A stretch of DNA of 64,000 nucleotides from Ptiloglossa arizonensis (Eukaryota > Arthropoda > Insecta > Hymenoptera > Colletidae), in contig NC_135052.1 in assembly GCF_051014685.1 (NCBI RefSeq), positions 8,957,105 to 9,021,104 of the forward strand. The letters are read 5' to 3'. The position numbers and the translations under genes are program-made. Each line of letters starts with the position of its first letter. Within the stretch, counting starts at the first letter, position 1. Below are positions 27,725-40,000 of this stretch, in pieces. The notes beneath the pieces were generated by a model that searched no databases, was not told the origin of the DNA, and saw only the letters and a list, made by a program, of their open reading frames with translations.

Positions 27725-27975
27725 TACTTGACTGACTCGAGACTCGCTATTACAATTACTGTCCGTGTTCAGGGCAATTGTCTTTCTTATACCCTCGAGT
27801 TTGGGGCCTCGTGATCAGTATCCTCCGTCTTGGGGTGGTTAAGGGCGTAGACCGACCATGTTGGATGACTCAGGTGATTGCCAAACGATGGGCCTCTGTT
27901 ATGTTCGGGTCGCGGGAAATTTCGCGGTCCCATAGGCTACGTGTTGTTGCAACCCTTGACCAGTCCAACGTAAAT
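27725..27975. other. GC-rich island, possible transposon or LTR fragment
   Basis: About 250 bases of clearly higher GC than the flanks (for example around 27800-27960), ending where a mariner-type end begins. A 67-codon ORF covers it but resembles no family I know. The abrupt change in composition suggests an inserted repeat fragment; a small exon or regulatory block is the alternative. Confidence 0.3.
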
Positions 27976-27977
27976 TA

Positions 27978-28085
27978 TTAGGTTGTTCGGAAAGTCATTT
28001 CGATTTTTTTTTTTCGGTGAAAATGAAACACGATTTTTTTAGAGTGCATAGACATTTTATTCAATTATATATTTATATAATTTTT
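27978..28085 (+). mobile_element. mariner-type MITE, left end only (3' truncated)
   Basis: Starts with terminal repeat AGGTTGTTCGGAAAGTCATT preceded by a TA target dinucleotide, then GGTGAAAATGAAACACGATT and a stretch matching the complete copy at 63866-63996 up to about 28075. Beyond that the sequence diverges, and the right terminal repeat (CCGAACAACC) is missing. Confidence 0.7.
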
Positions 28086-29652
28086 AATTTTTTGTTCTGT
28101 ACAGTGTGCTTTCTAACGGTACAATACATACAGGTAATACGAGAATGTCTGATTCCATTTGAAGACTATCAGGGGAAAGCAGAGAATGTTCAAAGTACTA
28201 TTTTCAGTAATTCGAATATTTGCATTTGAAAGTCTAAAAGGGGTCGATGCTTGAATGAAACAAACCAAAAATAAAGCGAACGATCTTCATTATTGAAATC
28301 ACACCAAAAGGTATTCACTGCGTTGATTCATTACAATTTGAAAAATGGACACTTTGTGTATTGCAGGTAATCAATATTTCATTCATCGTATTCGGCAAGT
28401 TTCTTCATTCATTTAGAATTCTTCGAATAATAAAAAATTATCAAATATGTGGTTTGGGATATTTTTATTCAAACATAATATGTACTTAAAACAGATAAGC
28501 TACCTTAAGAACAAACAATTCTTAATACAGTAATGTTTCTGTTTGTATCACGAATTTCTCTCTCTCTTTATGGATTGTAGTTATTCCTACCATTTACTTA
28601 ATACTTGACCCATATAATCATGGCACACAAAAAGAAACATTACTGTAACAGTGGTCATTACATCGTCGATTATTCTTTATTTTTAAATATTTTTATGTAT
28701 TTTAGTAAGTTAGAAATGTATGTTCAATATGTACAAGAAAGAACTTTATTGTAAATTTCAGTGATGTTTGAACACTGTATACATTAACAAATAAATTTTT
28801 TCTGATTAACGTTGGGATCAGTATGAACCGCAATTTCCAATTAAATATCAAAATATTTAAAATTGTTAACTGTTTCGAATGATTGCAAAGTTTGTTTTTA
28901 TAATATTCATGTATATGGATATATTTTAAACACTCGTCACAAACTGTCTAAAATATTTTCCATGTTATGCACCGTATTCGACAGGTGTTTGCGGATCAAT
29001 ATTTGAAGTGTCCATTATCTAATCTTGAAGCTAAGAAATTTACGATTCATTTAGTTAACTATATCTTGTAACTATTTAAATATGAAAATGATAATACAGT
29101 TTCATTAAGAACGAAATATGTCTTATCATCGTGATATGGTTGAAAGCTCTTTAAGTGACGTGCACCACAAATGCTCTGAAGTTATTAATAATCATCATGC
29201 GCTCTCGATCACATTCTATGGATTGGAAGTCTGAACGTACCTGTGTATGTAAAATATTTACAGTAACATATTGTAATAATAAATTCTTTTACGCTAAGGG
29301 ATCATTATATCCATTAGAATTAACAGACTTCTTACAAATATTTATAGAAATCCATTAGCCTTAAACTGAAAGATGACAAACAAGATATCCTCTACTGTTA
29401 AAAATTATATCATTACACATGAATAATTTTTAACTAAAAAATGTTTATTACAGATATTTATTGTGAAGTAGAGTTACTGTTTTATTATTATCTTTTTCTT
29501 CTTTTTCAATGTTTATTGTCTTCTTGTTCTTTTTCATAGTGAAGTACCTTTGGATCAAACGCTATTCAGGTCATTTAAATCTAATTGATTAGGTTCAAAA
29601 TCAGAACTAAATTAACATATTCTTCATCGGATGCTACCACAATTAAAGTTGC
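28086..29652. other. spacer, no gene seen
   Basis: AT-rich, with short ORFs only. The part just right of 28086 may be interior or scar sequence of a longer mariner element, but no transposase motif is visible. Confidence 0.5.
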
Positions 29653-29724
29653 GCGGTGATTGTAAAACGATAGAACGCGATGATTGTAATATGATAGGAT
29701 GCGGTGATTGTAATACGATATCGA
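29653..29724. repeat. 24-bp minisatellite, 3 copies
   Basis: Units beginning GCGGTGATTGTAA, GCGATGATTGTAA and GCGGTGATTGTAA start at 29653, 29677 and 29701, exactly 24 bases apart, each with the core GATTGTAA.ACGATA or a near variant. Confidence 0.8.
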
Positions 29725-31280
29725 ATTTTTGTTGTAAGGAGTTAAAATATTAACCATACATTATTTATATACTATATAATACTATATTTTATTTACATAA
29801 ATAATTAATTTTATTCTGGAAAGTGATACTTCGTACACTAATTTCGCCAGGTAAGAATCTACAAATGTGCAAAATTTTAAGCAAATCTATGAGGTCTCTT
29901 ATATATAATTACCTCGTTCACTGAGGTGAGGGCAAGGTAAACAAAACTACGTGACTAAAACAAGGTTGCAGTTGCAACAAGAATAGACAATGCTCCGAGT
30001 AGTTACAGATATAGTTTTTTTGGTCCACAAGACGTATTTATCTGTGTGTGCATATCCTTAGTTCGAACGACGTATCAACATAGTAGACCAAGAAGATTCT
30101 AGTTACTTGATCATCTGTTGTATATATAGTTTTCATCTGCTCAGTGAACAGATAATAGCACATGTTACTATTAACAGGTTGTAAATGTGTAGTTAGAATA
30201 ACAATGCAAGTTTAAACATTGCGTTTAACATTAATAAAATATCAGTAGGAAGAAATCAAAAAGAAATCCATGAGTTGAACAAGTGGATTCAAACAAAACC
30301 ACATGACTATTATGGCAGCACCGTGTTAGCAAATCTATTTCCCAAATACCAATGACTTCAGCAATTGCCATTGTTTTAAACGATGAAACAAATGTGTATA
30401 ATTTACTTCATCCATTATGTACCACTGTCCTATTCATAGAGCACTCAAAACAAAATTGTTACGTGTATTAAATTTTATTTGGAATATTCCATGATTTTTA
30501 TAAATAATGAACATTAATTTTAAAACAAGAGTAATAAATTAAATACCAAGAATAGAAATCTAAACATATACATATATGTATGCTGTTTATTGCTGATATA
30601 TTACATTTCTAACAAAAGAAATTTATAGTACAGCATTAACTACGATATTAGATTGTCGTGACTCGACAGTTTTGTTTAAATTGGAATCTTTATCTTTTAT
30701 TGACATAGATATATGTACGTAAGGAATAGATTATAGTGTGGTAAGAAGACTGGTCATTGTTATTGACATACCGATTGTTTTTGTTTTCAATTGTACACTT
30801 TATGTTTTTGTGTTATTAGTTTTAAAAATTTTCAGTTTTTATCTCGCCATTTCTTTTTCAAATAACTAAACAATTTTATAAAGAATACGAATTAAATAGT
30901 ATTTTTGTGTATTTCGTGTGATACAACAAAAATTAATGTAACTTCGTACGTACTAAATAGGTTATAGGTTATCAGCTTTTTGATAACATTATATTTTTGC
31001 TCTCCTGTTCGATTTCTTCTTGATTAATATCTGTTAAACAAAGACGTTTGTATAAACCATCAGTTACTTAGTCAGGATTCTACAGGTAATATTGTATTTT
31101 AGTGAATATATTTAACCTTATCAGATTTATATTATATTAGAAAACTTTACATAACGCAATAATTTGTAATAAAAAATAACGCATATGTGTATATTACAAA
31201 GTATAAATTCATAATAATTGTCATACCCTATCATTAAGAGAAAAAGCAATAGGTGCACACATTCTTTATTGAGTAAAGGA
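29725..31280. other. upstream region of the NAD(P)H-hydrate dehydratase gene
   Basis: AT-rich, with no convincing exon. It should hold the promoter and 5' UTR of the gene starting at 31281. A CAG/GTAATA at about 31084 could be a 5' UTR splice donor, but this is unproven. Confidence 0.5.
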
Positions 31281-32288
31281 ATGGCTTTTACTATGTTACG
31301 TTTTGCCCACAGAAATTCGATCAAACTACTGTTTCTTTCCACCATGACTACATCTGCATCAGTTGATGAGCGTATGTTGAAGGGAATAAGAAGAATAATC
31401 CCAAATTTACACAATGTTAAATACAAAGGTCAAGATGGCAGAATTGGTATTTTCGGTGGTAGTACAGAATATACTGGTGCTCCATATTTTGCGGCTATGA
31501 GTGCACTCCGCACAGGATGTGATTTGGTGCACATATTCTGTGCAAAAGATGCAAGCATTCCTTTAAAGTCATTTAGTCCAGAGCCTATTGTTCATCCAGT
31601 TTTAGATCAATACGATGCAATTAAACAAATAAGACCTTGGCTGGATCGCTTGCATGTAATTATTATTGGTCCAGGTCTTGGTAGAGAGGATAAAATTTTT
31701 AAAACAATTGTCGAACTAATCTCAATTTGTCGTGAAGTGAAGAAGCCCTTAGTAATTGATGCTGATGGATTATTTTTAATTAGTCAAAAGCCTGATATTA
31801 TAAAAGAATATCCAGGGGTTATTCTTACGCCAAATGCAATGGAATTCAGTCGTCTAGCAAAAGGAGTACTTGAAAAATCTATTCAACCTACACCAATGGT
31901 GAAAGTTGCAGATGTTAAACATTTGGCAGAAGCAATTGGAAAAAATGTTATAATTTTGCATAAAGGAACAAAAGATGTAATTGCAGATGGGCATAAAGGT
32001 ACCGAAGCAGTGTCATGCGGATTGGCAGGCTCTGGTAGGAGATGTGGAGGGCAAGGGGACTTATTAGTTGGAGCATTGTCTGTATTTTGGTGGTGGGGTA
32101 TTTGTGCAGGAAGTAGTGAAAGTTCATTATCAGCTCCTATAGCAGCAAGTTATGCTGCATCAAGATTAGTGAGAGAATGCAATGCATCTGCATACAAGAT
32201 GAAGCAAAGAGGAATGTTGACATCTGATATATTACAACAAATACAACCTGTTTTCGCAAGAATTTTTGAAACTCATTGTAACAAGTGA
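31281..32288 (+). CDS. Naxd: ATP-dependent (S)-NAD(P)H-hydrate dehydratase (NAXD/CARKD type)
   Basis: Single uninterrupted ORF of 335 residues, close to the roughly 350 of animal homologues. It repairs hydrated NADH and NADPH (NAD(P)HX) in an ATP-dependent dehydration, working with the NAXE epimerase. Motifs in order: FGGSTEYTGAP (58-68), nucleotide-fold IGPGLGR (129-135), VIDADGL (158-164), LTPNAMEF (182-189), HKGTKDVI (227-234) and GSGRRCGGQGDLL (250-262) with the conserved Asp260. The first 25 residues are rich in Arg, Lys, Ser and hydrophobics and lack acids, consistent with a mitochondrial targeting peptide; a second ATG (Met22) could give a cytosolic form. The frame is open upstream to 31218 but without an ATG, so 31281 is the start. 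It converges on the SLC12 gene. No intron is visible. Confidence 0.93.
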   Translation: MAFTMLRFAHRNSIKLLFLSTMTTSASVDERMLKGIRRIIPNLHNVKYKGQDGRIGIFGGSTEYTGAPYFAAMSALRTGCDLVHIFCAKDASIPLKSFSPEPIVHPVLDQYDAIKQIRPWLDRLHVIIIGPGLGREDKIFKTIVELISICREVKKPLVIDADGLFLISQKPDIIKEYPGVILTPNAMEFSRLAKGVLEKSIQPTPMVKVADVKHLAEAIGKNVIILHKGTKDVIADGHKGTEAVSCGLAGSGRRCGGQGDLLVGALSVFWWWGICAGSSESSLSAPIAASYAASRLVRECNASAYKMKQRGMLTSDILQQIQPVFARIFETHCNK

Positions 32289-32552
32289 GCTATTTAATTA
32301 AAATGATTGTATACTTGGTTTTGGTGTATAATATTTGTATAAAAAATTTTCTTATTCTTACTAAACAGGTTTGAAATGCAAGGTTTTTTTATGTGTATGT
32401 TATATATAAGTCTTCTATAGAGTAAACAATAATTAATAAGAAATGGTAATGGTATTAATATTATTTGTAGAACATCTTCGTTCAATGGGAGAAGTCGAAC
32501 ACGGAGCATTGATTCCTGAATTATGCTCATTCTTATACATTTTTTAATTTTT

Positions 32553-32558
32553 AATAAA
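32553..32558 (+). terminator. candidate poly(A) signal of the hydratase gene
   Basis: AATAAA lies about 265 bases after the stop codon at 32288. It is the first canonical hexamer I noticed downstream; the cleavage site is not known. Confidence 0.4.
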
Positions 32559-34007
32559 AATGAAAGAATAATTTCTATTTGAATCTATTAATATATCATA
32601 TACTACTGATTTATGACATTTTTGAATCATGTTGAGACCAGAAATCAAATTCAGGAATTTAACAATATAATTACAATACATTTATTATAATTAATACTAG
32701 ATTTTTAATGTCGTTAAATGCATTACAAAATAAATTACACGTTTTACAATTGTGTGGAGATTTAATTTTACTTATTTTGCTTCAATTATCTTTATATGTA
32801 CAAGTAGTGCATTTGTAGTGTGTTTCGTCTGGAAACTTTTGTTTAAAGTTGCTCTTTGCATAATTATAAATAGAAAATATTAAATTTGCGTTTACAAAAT
32901 TAGTACATTTTAAAGATGTTGGCATAAAATTATTCTGTGAATAATAAAACTATCTACATTATTTTACTAATATATGTTATTTACATATTAGTAAGTTCAA
33001 AAGCCTTACATTCAAATAATTCATTATTAAGTTCCAGGGAAAGAATTTTTACTTTGTTCTGTATAAAAATGAATTGTCTTTACATTTTCTTTTTTTATTA
33101 AGAAATGTTTCAAAACATGATTCTATATTCTTTCATTTTTGTACCGAAGTGATAAACAATGTACATTGCCTAAAAAATATTTCTTATCCAAGTATCAGTA
33201 ATATATTTTCTGTTAACATACAAAAAAGTACTTTCTTATTAAGTACATTATTGTTGAAAAAAAAAAATGTTACTTTGTAAAAGTCAGTTGTTTTATATTT
33301 AAATACAGAAATGTTTATTGCCTTAAACAACTAACAGAGACGAAGTAACATGTAGCAAAAGTTTTCATAAATACGAATAACAATGAAAAATGTATTACTA
33401 ATCACAAATAGAAAATATCCATTTTCATCTGGTGTATCAATTCCATACTTTACATTTAATTCAATTACAACAATTTTAATATCAAGTGTATTACGTCATA
33501 ACTACATTCATAGATTATATGTTGCTAAGTTGAATACACGCTTAAGAAAAAGTTTATCATGTTTTCAAACCATTTCTAATATTTACTCATAATATAAAAG
33601 TCGTTTATCAATATCTACCTAAATAAGACAGTTTTTCGTGCATAAGTACGATACATTTTCAGGAAGCTTAAATTGTATACTTCTTTACTTGTATGTCCTA
33701 AACTCTTACATGTAAGTATCGAAGTTATTATATATTATCATTTATTGAAGTCCCTATATTGTTGTCTTTCGCTTCTACGCTAAAATAATATCGTTATTAA
33801 GTACCACAGAGTTGAAAATTGAGAAGAATACTGTATAGAAACGAAAACGGAACATAACATCTACGTAACTTTTGGCATGAATATACCGAATACTGTCTGT
33901 CCGCATCAAAATGTCTTCGTCGTTATATAGACCTAACTATGACGCTGCTCAACGTAAATTTGTCTAGATACTAAAATTATATTATTGTTTAGAATAATAT
34001 CAGTGGA
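32559..34007. other. convergent 3' region between the hydratase and SLC12 genes
   Basis: AT-rich, no exon. The two genes end toward each other here. On the minus strand an AATAAA (plus-strand TTTATT at 33741-33746) lies about 265 bases past the SLC12 stop and may be its poly(A) signal. Confidence 0.5.
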
Positions 34008-37000
34008 CTACGAATAGAATGTCAACACTGATGTGTGGTTTCCACGTATTAAAAGTGTTGGTGGCATATCCTTCGTTAATGCTTCCAGCCATGCCATATA
34101 GAGTGGTGCCGAAACTGCGCCTTTCCGTGGCATTGGTAATGACCTATAATTTGAAAAATTTAACATTTTTGCGCAAAAAGCTTTTAACACAATTTTTATA
34201 TACAAATTCATGTTCAGATCATCACTTAAGCTTTATTAAAATCAAAAGTTTTCAGAATGCAGAAACGCGAAACAACTACGTACACATATAAGATGTACCG
34301 TTGTACCTGAATATTAATATTTAAATTATATTTTTTAATTTATAAGAAAAATAATTTAGACGCCACAACAATTTGACTTTTCTTATTTATATACATGTTA
34401 TAAATACGTACATTACAACCAATGTGGATTGACTGGAGTTTTCCAGCAATAATTCTCGAAGTCTTAATTGCCTATGGGTTTTGTCTTTTAGAGATTGAAG
34501 TTCAACTTCTGTCACGCAGCATTCTACAAAAAAATTATAGTTTTTATTATCTTCAACTATATTATTTTTCTCTTCAAATTTCTTCAAACGAATACACTTC
34601 TTTATTTTACCTGTATCGGAAGGTTCGTTTTTACGAAAATCAGATATGAGTTTATCGAAGAAATCTTGTGTTTCCTGTTTCGGTTTTACACTAATGTCAT
34701 CCACCATTTTCAAACTAGTATATTTTATCCTGAATTTCGTCATAATTTCCGACATTCTAGAATTTACAAAAGTAATGATCAGTGATAAAATTTTTATTCA
34801 AGGTACAGAATTTATTATTTACAAATAAATGCATACCGAAAGTAGTAAATAATAAAAATATTTTTTTAGCACGCATAAACACAAAGAATACTTTATTTAG
34901 GAAGAGGAAAAAAAATATTATTGAATAAATTATAACTTACTCTTTCTCTTGGGCCACAATGTCCTGCTTGTGGTTAGCCAACGCAAAAATTCTCATTTTA
35001 CAATGTTCCCAGTTTGAGCGTGTGCTAATAATGTATGGCAAAAGAATCGTCAAACCTGTCGAATAAGAATTTCTGCCACTTACACATGAGCCTATATTCT
35101 TAGATATTGGAATTGCAAACGATTGGAACGTAAAATACTAACGTTTTTGAATAAAACGATGAGAATTAAAAGAGTGTTTTTCAACATGAAATAATATCTT
35201 TATCGAGTTACCATTTTCCACTCGATAAATTGATTTTCAATCCTTGGATTGCTGGAGATGTATCGATAAATTATAAAAGAATAACGTTTCGTTTAGTATC
35301 AAATTGTTATAGAAAATATTTTCTCATCAAATTTTCTTTAATACTGCTTATATATATATTTCTACGGACTTTGTTTATTGTTAAACATTTGATTAGAATC
35401 AACCACTCGTGAAATGAATTGCGATTGTTGGCACATTTTGTACTACATTGTCTTAAGCTTTCGCCAGTAGTATGAAATTTCAAAAAAATGGCATGCCATT
35501 GAGGTTTAGCTGACAGAAATATTTTCTACAAATCAAACTTAAGTATCGTTAATTATAAACGATAAACATTCCGATCGTTTGCAGACACGTATAAATATTT
35601 TATGAATTACCTCCATCGTCGTACAACCACCACACATCAATTGTACCACTCTTGTGTTTCCTTTGGAAAATTGCCAAGTGTTCGGGCACACTTGTCATCG
35701 CATGTCGCTTCTCCCTGAATATTTTTCACACAAACAATCTATGACATCTCTTGTAATATTACAATCGAACAAATCATTCGATTCGTATATTTCTGAACAA
35801 TAGAAAACGAAATGGATTTTAATTCTTACATTAACTTTTCGATCGCGTGTTTCCTTTTACTTTTGAGATGGTCCCGGGCACTTCCATGAGTCGGTGAATC
35901 TCTAATTAATTGTGGGCCCTCGACCGGCACGAACGGAGTACCTAAAATACGTGTTAAATAATAAAGTTTGAGGTGTCGTTATTTTAATAAAAAGGATCGT
36001 TTCAACCGATATCTTTTCCACGTGGGGCAGTGTTTTCTAAAATGAAACTGCGATCGTTTGGGAAAGGAGAAAGGGACGCGAAAGAAAATTGTTAAAACGG
36101 AGAAACAAAATTATAGTTACCCATCGTAGGCACACTCTGTACTCTTGGGATTTGACTGGACATGGACAGATTGCTATCGACGTGCATCAAAGTGCTTCCT
36201 GTTAAATCGTAGCTACTTTGTGCCAGAACACCGTGTTCTTCGTCACCGTTTGCAGTTACAATTTCAGAACAATCCAGTCCTTCCGCGATTCGTAGCATCG
36301 CCACAGCTAATTTTTGATCAAACGCGTTGCTACAATCAGCACAAAATTTGATGTGAGCACACTTTCGTGACACGCTGCAGTTACTGTAATCTTCGACCCA
36401 GAGAACACTGGTTCAAGTATAAAACGAGTGACACCCTAACTTACTGGAGAACGTTGAAGTATTCTTGAAGATCCTTGTGGTTGCAAGTGGCCCAATGTGT
36501 TTTATAACCCATTAGAACTACATTCGGCGCTAATTTTCCAACACCCGTGGCTTGCATCAAAGCTGACGCACCTCGTTCGAAACATAAGTCCTCCACGACG
36601 TGGTAAAACGACTTTATACGGTGTTGGTGCAACCACGCGTAACCATTTCTCAACCGTACCGATCGTAAACGATAAGAGAGATTGGTCTGAAAAAGCACCA
36701 AAAATTGTCAAGCTTAAACCGAGACGAAATCTAAGAAGAATGGAGCGTATCACGATTGATATTGATCTCAGTCACGTATTACATTAACTTAATATTAGGT
36801 AACGACTATTTAATAAATGCATTGCATTATTCTTTAGCACCAACTGAGTGTATAGTATATATAGTACAGCAGTTCTTTCACAGCTGTTGTTTTTGCCACG
36901 GAATAAAAATTGATTACGTTCATCGAGTTAAACGCGGTCGAAGGTCGCAGAATGGTAAATTTGTTTAGTTATGCTACATACCGGATATACTTCCCCGCAA

Positions 37001-40000
37001 ATCAATAGCGAGTGGTTTTTCGTAATGAGATTTGCCAGGTGCAGCAATGCCGGTCTGGCGCCAGGTGGTCCGGTTAGTGCCAAAATTTGAGGAGCGTAAT
37101 TCTTTACGTGCTCGTCCATGGAATTCAGTCTGTAAAATTTGATTTAACCGTATACGTTGAGAACATGGCAATTACTTGGCGCGAAATTATTTTCACACGA
37201 ACTGCTGTAACGTGTAACGCTTATTTAACAACTATATTTGCAATCGTAATTTCCTTCGTACCCGTAGATACAGTGTTATTCACGATCTACGAAATCTGTA
37301 TTATTCTAACCGCCCTACACCTCCTCTTACTTCCAAAAACCCTTACATTCAATTGCATTTCCTTGCCTCGGTCATTCGTAGATACCAATGGTAAGAATTT
37401 ACCTAGTTCGAATCTCATGAAATTTAATTTCGAAAGTTTTTAAACGAATCCAGGGACGAAACTCGACAGAAGTGATCCTGGTGTTAATGTGCGAATATTA
37501 GCGTTCTTGCGAAATAAAAATGGTACCGTCACAATTGTACAAAATGAAATCTAAAAACTGCAATATTCTTACCGGTACACGGTAGAAAGTGCAGTCTTGT
37601 ACGTCTGTGCTTGCGTGCTGCTGCCCCAATTCACATCCGGTTTCCGATAAACGACTATCAAATACAACGCGAAGATAATGACGAATGTGACGAGCGACGT
37701 CACCCAGTCGATTAGGAACATTATGGAAACGCAGGTGATGAAACCGAACAGGGACAGCCAAGTGTTGTAGTACTGTGGAAAAAAATACGAATGAAATTAG
37801 TCCTTCAGTTTTTATTAACTTCTCGAGCAGAAATAACCGTGCGAACATTTTCGTTGTTTTTTTTTTGGAAAACGTTACTTACTCTGAAGGTGGGCCGCCA
37901 TCCAAGCGGTCGAATGAGTGCCGCGTGAAAAGTGCAGAAATTAATTAAGGCGTACGACGCCAGGTAGAAGTTAGAGATCAGAGGTGCAACTGCATTCAAA
38001 TTCGCTGAAACCAGAAAGCATAGTGTACAGTTAACGTGTACGTTACAATTATCGAAATATACTATAAATTTTGTAAAAAGGTCACATGTCATCCGAATGC
38101 CTTAATCAATGGAATAACTTTGGCCTTTTACGTTGGGTATTATGATATAATTATTTATTGTACACTCGAGGAGAATTTCGAAATTGAAAAATGTTTAACA
38201 AATTTTAAAACACCAAGGAATTGTTCTCCTTTCGTCTAATCGAACATAAGTCTGGGAAATACGTGATACTGTTATGAGTCGACGAAGATTTTTTTTTAAA
38301 AGAAACAAAAGTAAAGTTTAATTTTTCACGTACCTATCAAAAGGAACAACACCGCGACAAAGAATGTCAGCACATAGCCACGATACGGTTCACCGTGTTT
38401 TCCATATCCTTTGCTGAAGTAAATTAAACCTGGATAAATCCGATCTTGTCCCAGTGCCTGTATCAATCGTGGTACCGACAACAAGTTCGTCAGAGCTGTC
38501 GACAGGGTTGCAGCGAAACAACCGGCATAGATGAATGGACCCCAAACCGACATAAGTTGCATCACCTTAAAGCGAAACGAAGTCGATTTATGTTGAAAAC
38601 TGATTTAATATGAATTTTACTATATTTTACTATATTTCGAAGTAAATCACTCATAAAATTAGGCCAATATTAGAATCAGGAAAAATTAAAGTAAAAATTT
38701 AATTGATTAATATTACGAGTTGTAAAGTTTTTATTCAACGGGTATAATTTGGTAAAATAATGGAAAGTAGATGTAAATTTTTCGTAGAATTACTGAATTA
38801 CGAAAAATTAAAGTAAAAATTTAATTGATTAATATTACGAGTGGTAAAGTTTTTATTCAACGGGTATACTGTGTCTATAATTTGGTAAAATAATGGAAAG
38901 TAGATGTAAATTTTTCGTAGAATTACTGAACGCTGTACCGAATAACTGTTGTGCAATCCAAAAGTGCAATTCACTTGCGGAATGCAATTTACAATGGTGT
39001 TATTTGCGCCGATGAGGCCGCTAGCATCCCTTAAAGCGGCACCACCAGCGAACAAAACGAAAGTGAGGTAACTCAGCATCGAAATCAGTAATGCGAGGAG
39101 GGTCCCGATTGGTATGCTGCTCGCTGGATCCTTTAAATCGCCGGATATATTGGCGCCCGCTTGAATTCCGGTCACTGACGGAAAGAAAATGGCGAACACG
39201 GAGAAGAACGTTTGATTGCTGTTCTCCGAGAAGCGGTAATCCGTTCCCATGTTGCTCATGAACACTTCGGCTAAAGATTTAAGACACAGTTGTATTCAGA
39301 GAAAAGTGTTGCAGCTGCAATTTCCTTTTTTTAATTAATATCGTTAATCGAGAGATTACAATTCTTTTTGGTAGTACGGATGTCAAAACGAGCCAATTAA
39401 AGAAACAAAGAACTAATATTTATAATTAATTAAGTTTGACTTACAAGAGAATCCAAGAAATCCTTGTGCTTCTTGACTTACATCCGAAGGGCCCATTATG
39501 GTACCGATCAGAAAATCGAATATGGCTGCAACAATGATGGCTATGAGAATATTTTGTGCCTGAAAGAAATGCAGTTTATTGACCACTATATCGAAAGAAA
39601 TAATTTAAATAAAATAATTGTTTGCCGTTTTTCTTGATTACATTCGAAAGAAATTTTAATTAAAAATTATCATCACAATAAAAACTTTAAAGAAGATACG
39701 ATCAAAATGATCTAGGCCTACTCTGGTAAATCGATAAAAAAATGTGAACAAAGTAAAGTCAACGAGACCTAAGCAAATATATATTGTGCATATTTCATTA
39801 TCAATTTATATTTAATAATATGCGTTTTTTGGCCAAATATTATAATAAATTAAGTTTAATTAACAATACCTTTGATTCCCATTCCATTCCAATTGCGCAA
39901 ATCAAAATCATAGCGATCAATGCGAATATACCTACGATCCGGACATCGTTTACTCCATTGTCGAGGATTTTCAAATTATGCTCTCTTAGTAGATCGTTTA

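Noticed and set aside
31218..31280. Upstream in-frame extension of the hydratase from a TTG codon
   Set aside because: No ATG in the extension; the ATG at 31281 gives a normal-length protein with a plausible targeting peptide.
36497..36787. 96-codon plus-strand ORF over an SLC12 exon
   Set aside because: It overlaps the minus-strand exon 36445-36686, whose frame joins correctly on both sides.
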